DNA from: Ignavibacteriales bacterium UBA1304
GTDB taxonomy: Bacteria > Bacteroidota > Ignavibacteria > Ignavibacteriales > Ignavibacteriaceae
Length of the DNA stretch: 64,000 bases
Assembly: GCA_002307295.1 (NCBI GenBank)
Contig: DBTY01000034.1
Location: forward strand, 1-64,000
Direction: 5' to 3'
Shown here: piece by piece, positions 62,308-64,000 of the stretch
How the letters are laid out: each line of letters opens with the position of its first letter
How positions within the stretch are numbered: the first letter of the stretch is position 1
The notes under the pieces: model-generated
What the model was told of the DNA's origin: nothing
The model's input: only the letters and a program-made list of their open reading frames with translations
Database searches by the model: none
Made by a program: the position numbers and the translations under genes

Positions 62308-62793
62308 ATGGACGAATTTATTAAACAGATGTTTTTACGCGATACAATTAACGCTTCGATACAGCACAACCATATTTATAGTAATCAAAACGGTAAAGAC
62401 GAATTTAAAGAGTGTTGGAAATGTTGGCTTATACAATTATCTGAAAGATATAACATAAACGCTTATACTGAAAAAAAGTATTGCGAGGAAATAGAAAATC
62501 TAAAAAATCACTTAAATGATTTTACATCTGAGGGGCATGCAGTTGTTAATATAAACATAGGAACAAGTCAGAAATCTATTTCATTGTGGTTAAAATATTT
62601 ATGGCTTTCTGGAGACCCAAATAAAAAGCCGTTTTTCCCTCCTATTGACAGCAAAGTAATAAGGTATGCGCAATTAGAAATACATCCTTTGCCGTGTTGG
62701 ACGAGAATTGGTACAATTCATGAATACTTAAATATTATCCATGCAATGCAAGAAAAGGATTTCATTCAACCAACTTTAACTGATTGGGAATAA
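62308..62793 (+). CDS. Unrecognised protein in a repeat-bracketed cassette
   Basis: A 161-residue soluble protein, starting MDEFIKQMFLRDTINAS at an ATG with GAGG 8 bases upstream. It has no signal peptide or membrane span. Aromatic-rich segments ISLWLKYLWLSGDPNKKPFF and HPLPCWTRIGTIHEYLNI resemble a family of small hypothetical proteins I recall from Bacteroidota accessory regions, but no function is known. It is the only gene between two GC-rich palindromes (62152 and 62810), suggesting it came in as a unit. Transfer is inferred, not shown. Confidence 0.7.
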   Translation: MDEFIKQMFLRDTINASIQHNHIYSNQNGKDEFKECWKCWLIQLSERYNINAYTEKKYCEEIENLKNHLNDFTSEGHAVVNINIGTSQKSISLWLKYLWLSGDPNKKPFFPPIDSKVIRYAQLEIHPLPCWTRIGTIHEYLNIIHAMQEKDFIQPTLTDWE

Positions 62794-62809
62794 TATCGTT
62801 TTTACCCTT

Positions 62810-62836
62810 GGGCGCCACGGTTCGACCGCGGCGCCC
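62810..62836 (+). repeat. GC-rich palindromic repeat, copy 2
   Basis: GGGCGCC/GGCGCCC arms enclose acggttcgaccgc. The outer stem extends by CTT/AAG to 62807-62839, and the inner CGGT/ACCG pairs around TCG, so the whole element can form one long hairpin with a single A-C mismatch. It lies 17-28 bases from the ends of the flanking genes and lacks a U-run, so it is not a standard terminator. Confidence 0.85.
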
Positions 62837-62864
62837 AAGAGAAATATCTTGTTCATTGTAAAAA

Positions 62865-64000
62865 CTAATTCGCGTTTACATATTCTTTAATCCAGTCGGT
62901 TGTGACGGATTTTGGACGCGTGATTGGATACTCCAATGCGCGGGCCATTACTGTTTGCGCCGTTAAACCAAGCGCGCGAGAAACGGCAAAGATAACCGTA
63001 TAATATGAAAATTCTTTCAGTCCGTAATGGTATAACAGCGAGCCGGAACAGGCGTCTACGTTTGGCCAGGGGTCTTTAATTTTTTGTATTTCTTTTAAGA
63101 TATCCGGCACAACGTCGTAAAGGTTTGATACCGTATTAAAAACGGGATCGTTGCCGCAGTATTTTTTACCAAATTCAAGGAACAATTCAAAACGCGGATC
63201 AGTAATTCTTAGAATTGCATGCCCGTAACCGGGAACTACCCGTCCCGCGTTAAGGGTATCTCTTACATGCTGTTTTAACTGGTCTTTTGTAGGATAGCCG
63301 CCGAATTGTTCAAGCGTATCCAGCACCCACATAATACTTTCCTGATTAGCCAAACCGTGTAAAGGACCCGCCAGACCATCAAAACCGGCAGAGACTGCAT
63401 AGTACATGTCCGATAGAGCGGAGCTGACTGTAGTGGTTGTAAACGCGCTTACGTTCCCTCCTTCGTGGTCGGAGTGAGTAATTAAAAACATTCTTATAAG
63501 GTCTTTAAATTCATCCGAAGCGTTATCAACCCCCATCATATAGACGAAGTCCCCCGTAATATCCATAAACGGGTCGGGTTGAATTAATTCCCCTTTATTA
63601 AAACGTATTCTGTAAATAGCCGCCGCAATAGAGGGAATTTTTGCAACTATGTTCAAAGCGTCTTCAAGAGTAGGCTTCCAGAATTCCTCTTTTTTAATTC
63701 CTTTTTCATACATCCTTGCAAATACCGATTCCTTCTGCATAACAAGGATGGCAGTATTCAGCATAGTCATAGGATGCGAATCCTTCGGCATTGCTTTTAA
63801 CACGTCCCAAACGTAATAAGGCACATGTTTTCTGAATTTAAGATTTATTACAAAATCATTTAACTCAGCTTCATTTGGCAAATCGCCAGTTAGCAGAAGG
63901 TAATAAATTTCTTCCGGAGTATAAACGGAAAGATCTTTAAGTAGCCGGCCTCTAATAGTAAGCCCTTTATCATCAGGCACTTTGGAAGTATCCGTCACTA
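62865..64000 (-). CDS. gltA: Citrate synthase (partial, 5' end beyond the window)
   Basis: The visible 378 codons cover the C-terminal five-sixths of a type I (Si) citrate synthase; the start lies beyond base 64000 and perhaps 60 residues are missing. Seen: THSDHEGGNVSAFTTTTVSS, GLAGPLHGLANQESI with an active-site His, PGYGHAILR with the second His, and DACSGSLLYHYGL with the catalytic Asp region. This is the mitochondrial-like branch rather than the GltA (NADH-inhibited) branch. It condenses oxaloacetate and acetyl-CoA in the TCA cycle. Confidence 0.95.
   Translation of the reverse strand, partial: VTDTSKVPDDKGLTIRGRLLKDLSVYTPEEIYYLLLTGDLPNEAELNDFVINLKFRKHVPYYVWDVLKAMPKDSHPMTMLNTAILVMQKESVFARMYEKGIKKEEFWKPTLEDALNIVAKIPSIAAAIYRIRFNKGELIQPDPFMDITGDFVYMMGVDNASDEFKDLIRMFLITHSDHEGGNVSAFTTTTVSSALSDMYYAVSAGFDGLAGPLHGLANQESIMWVLDTLEQFGGYPTKDQLKQHVRDTLNAGRVVPGYGHAILRITDPRFELFLEFGKKYCGNDPVFNTVSNLYDVVPDILKEIQKIKDPWPNVDACSGSLLYHYGLKEFSYYTVIFAVSRALGLTAQTVMARALEYPITRPKSVTTDWIKEYVNAN

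Noticed and set aside
62152..62836. Integron cassette with attC sites
   Set aside because: The palindromes lack the paired RYYYAAC/GTTRRRY core sites, and no integrase is present.

Overview
The window looks like chromosomal DNA of an AT-rich member of the Bacteroidota/Ignavibacteriota (FCB) group, most likely an Ignavibacteria-type bacterium. This is an inference from gene content, since no rRNA is present. The clues are a PorD-like (DUF4835) type IX secretion protein, a PorV-like barrel, a cbb3 oxidase with fused CcoN-CcoO and a one-heme CcoP, a candidate bacterial ceramide gene set, a DUF2851 protein, promoters of TTTG-N19-TAnnTTTG form, and frequent TTG/GTG starts behind good Shine-Dalgarno sequences.

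Layout. 1-7.8 kb: a sigma-54 activator with two PAS domains faces an eight- or nine-gene operon: a small winged-helix-like protein, a DUF89 protein, a Mrp/NBP35 ATPase, two NifX/NifB-like (DIM family) proteins with His-rich tails, a pyruvoyl arginine decarboxylase, an ArsP_2-type membrane exporter, a methyltransferase and a hotdog thioesterase. A 17-bp inverted repeat and a -24/-12-like promoter lie between them. The design recalls the sigma-54-controlled orange-protein (ORP) clusters of Desulfovibrio, with extra members. It is the best candidate for an undescribed system here. 8.0-11.7 kb: a two-gene restriction-modification-like island (C5 cytosine methyltransferase plus a MORC-like GHKL ATPase) lies between two tRNA-Ala genes in the same orientation (anticodons CGC and GGC). 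11.9-15.8 kb: a cytochrome-like lipoprotein and a probable ceramide locus (an extended SDR, a serine palmitoyltransferase-like enzyme, a GNAT-fold acyltransferase). 15.9-28.4 kb: envelope proteins, then an operon of secreted protein, FecR-domain protein, outer-membrane barrel and CHASE2 adenylate cyclase, followed by a soluble hybrid kinase with three receivers.

28.5-32 kb: gltX, glnS and tRNA-Leu. 32-42.7 kb (minus): the cbb3 oxidase operon ccoI-ccoS-ccoNO-ccoQ-ccoP-ccoG-ccoH-SafE-like, ending in a TPR sensor kinase. The 52-codon ccoS is easily missed. 43.0-48.6 kb: a secreted protein overlapping a SET-domain methyltransferase, typA and clpS on the minus strand, then etfB-etfA and a bifunctional-nuclease (DUF151)-UVR protein. 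48.7-62 kb (minus): DUF2851; a long operon purN-purH-mreB-mreC-mreD-mrdA-rodA-pyrF joining nucleotide synthesis to the elongasome; a TPR protein; pyrG. 62.1-62.8 kb: an unrecognised gene bracketed by two nearly identical GC-rich palindromes. 62.9-64.0 kb: a citrate synthase gene cut by the window edge.

The first 165 bases hold nothing recognisable. All family calls come from reading motifs by eye; no database search was possible.
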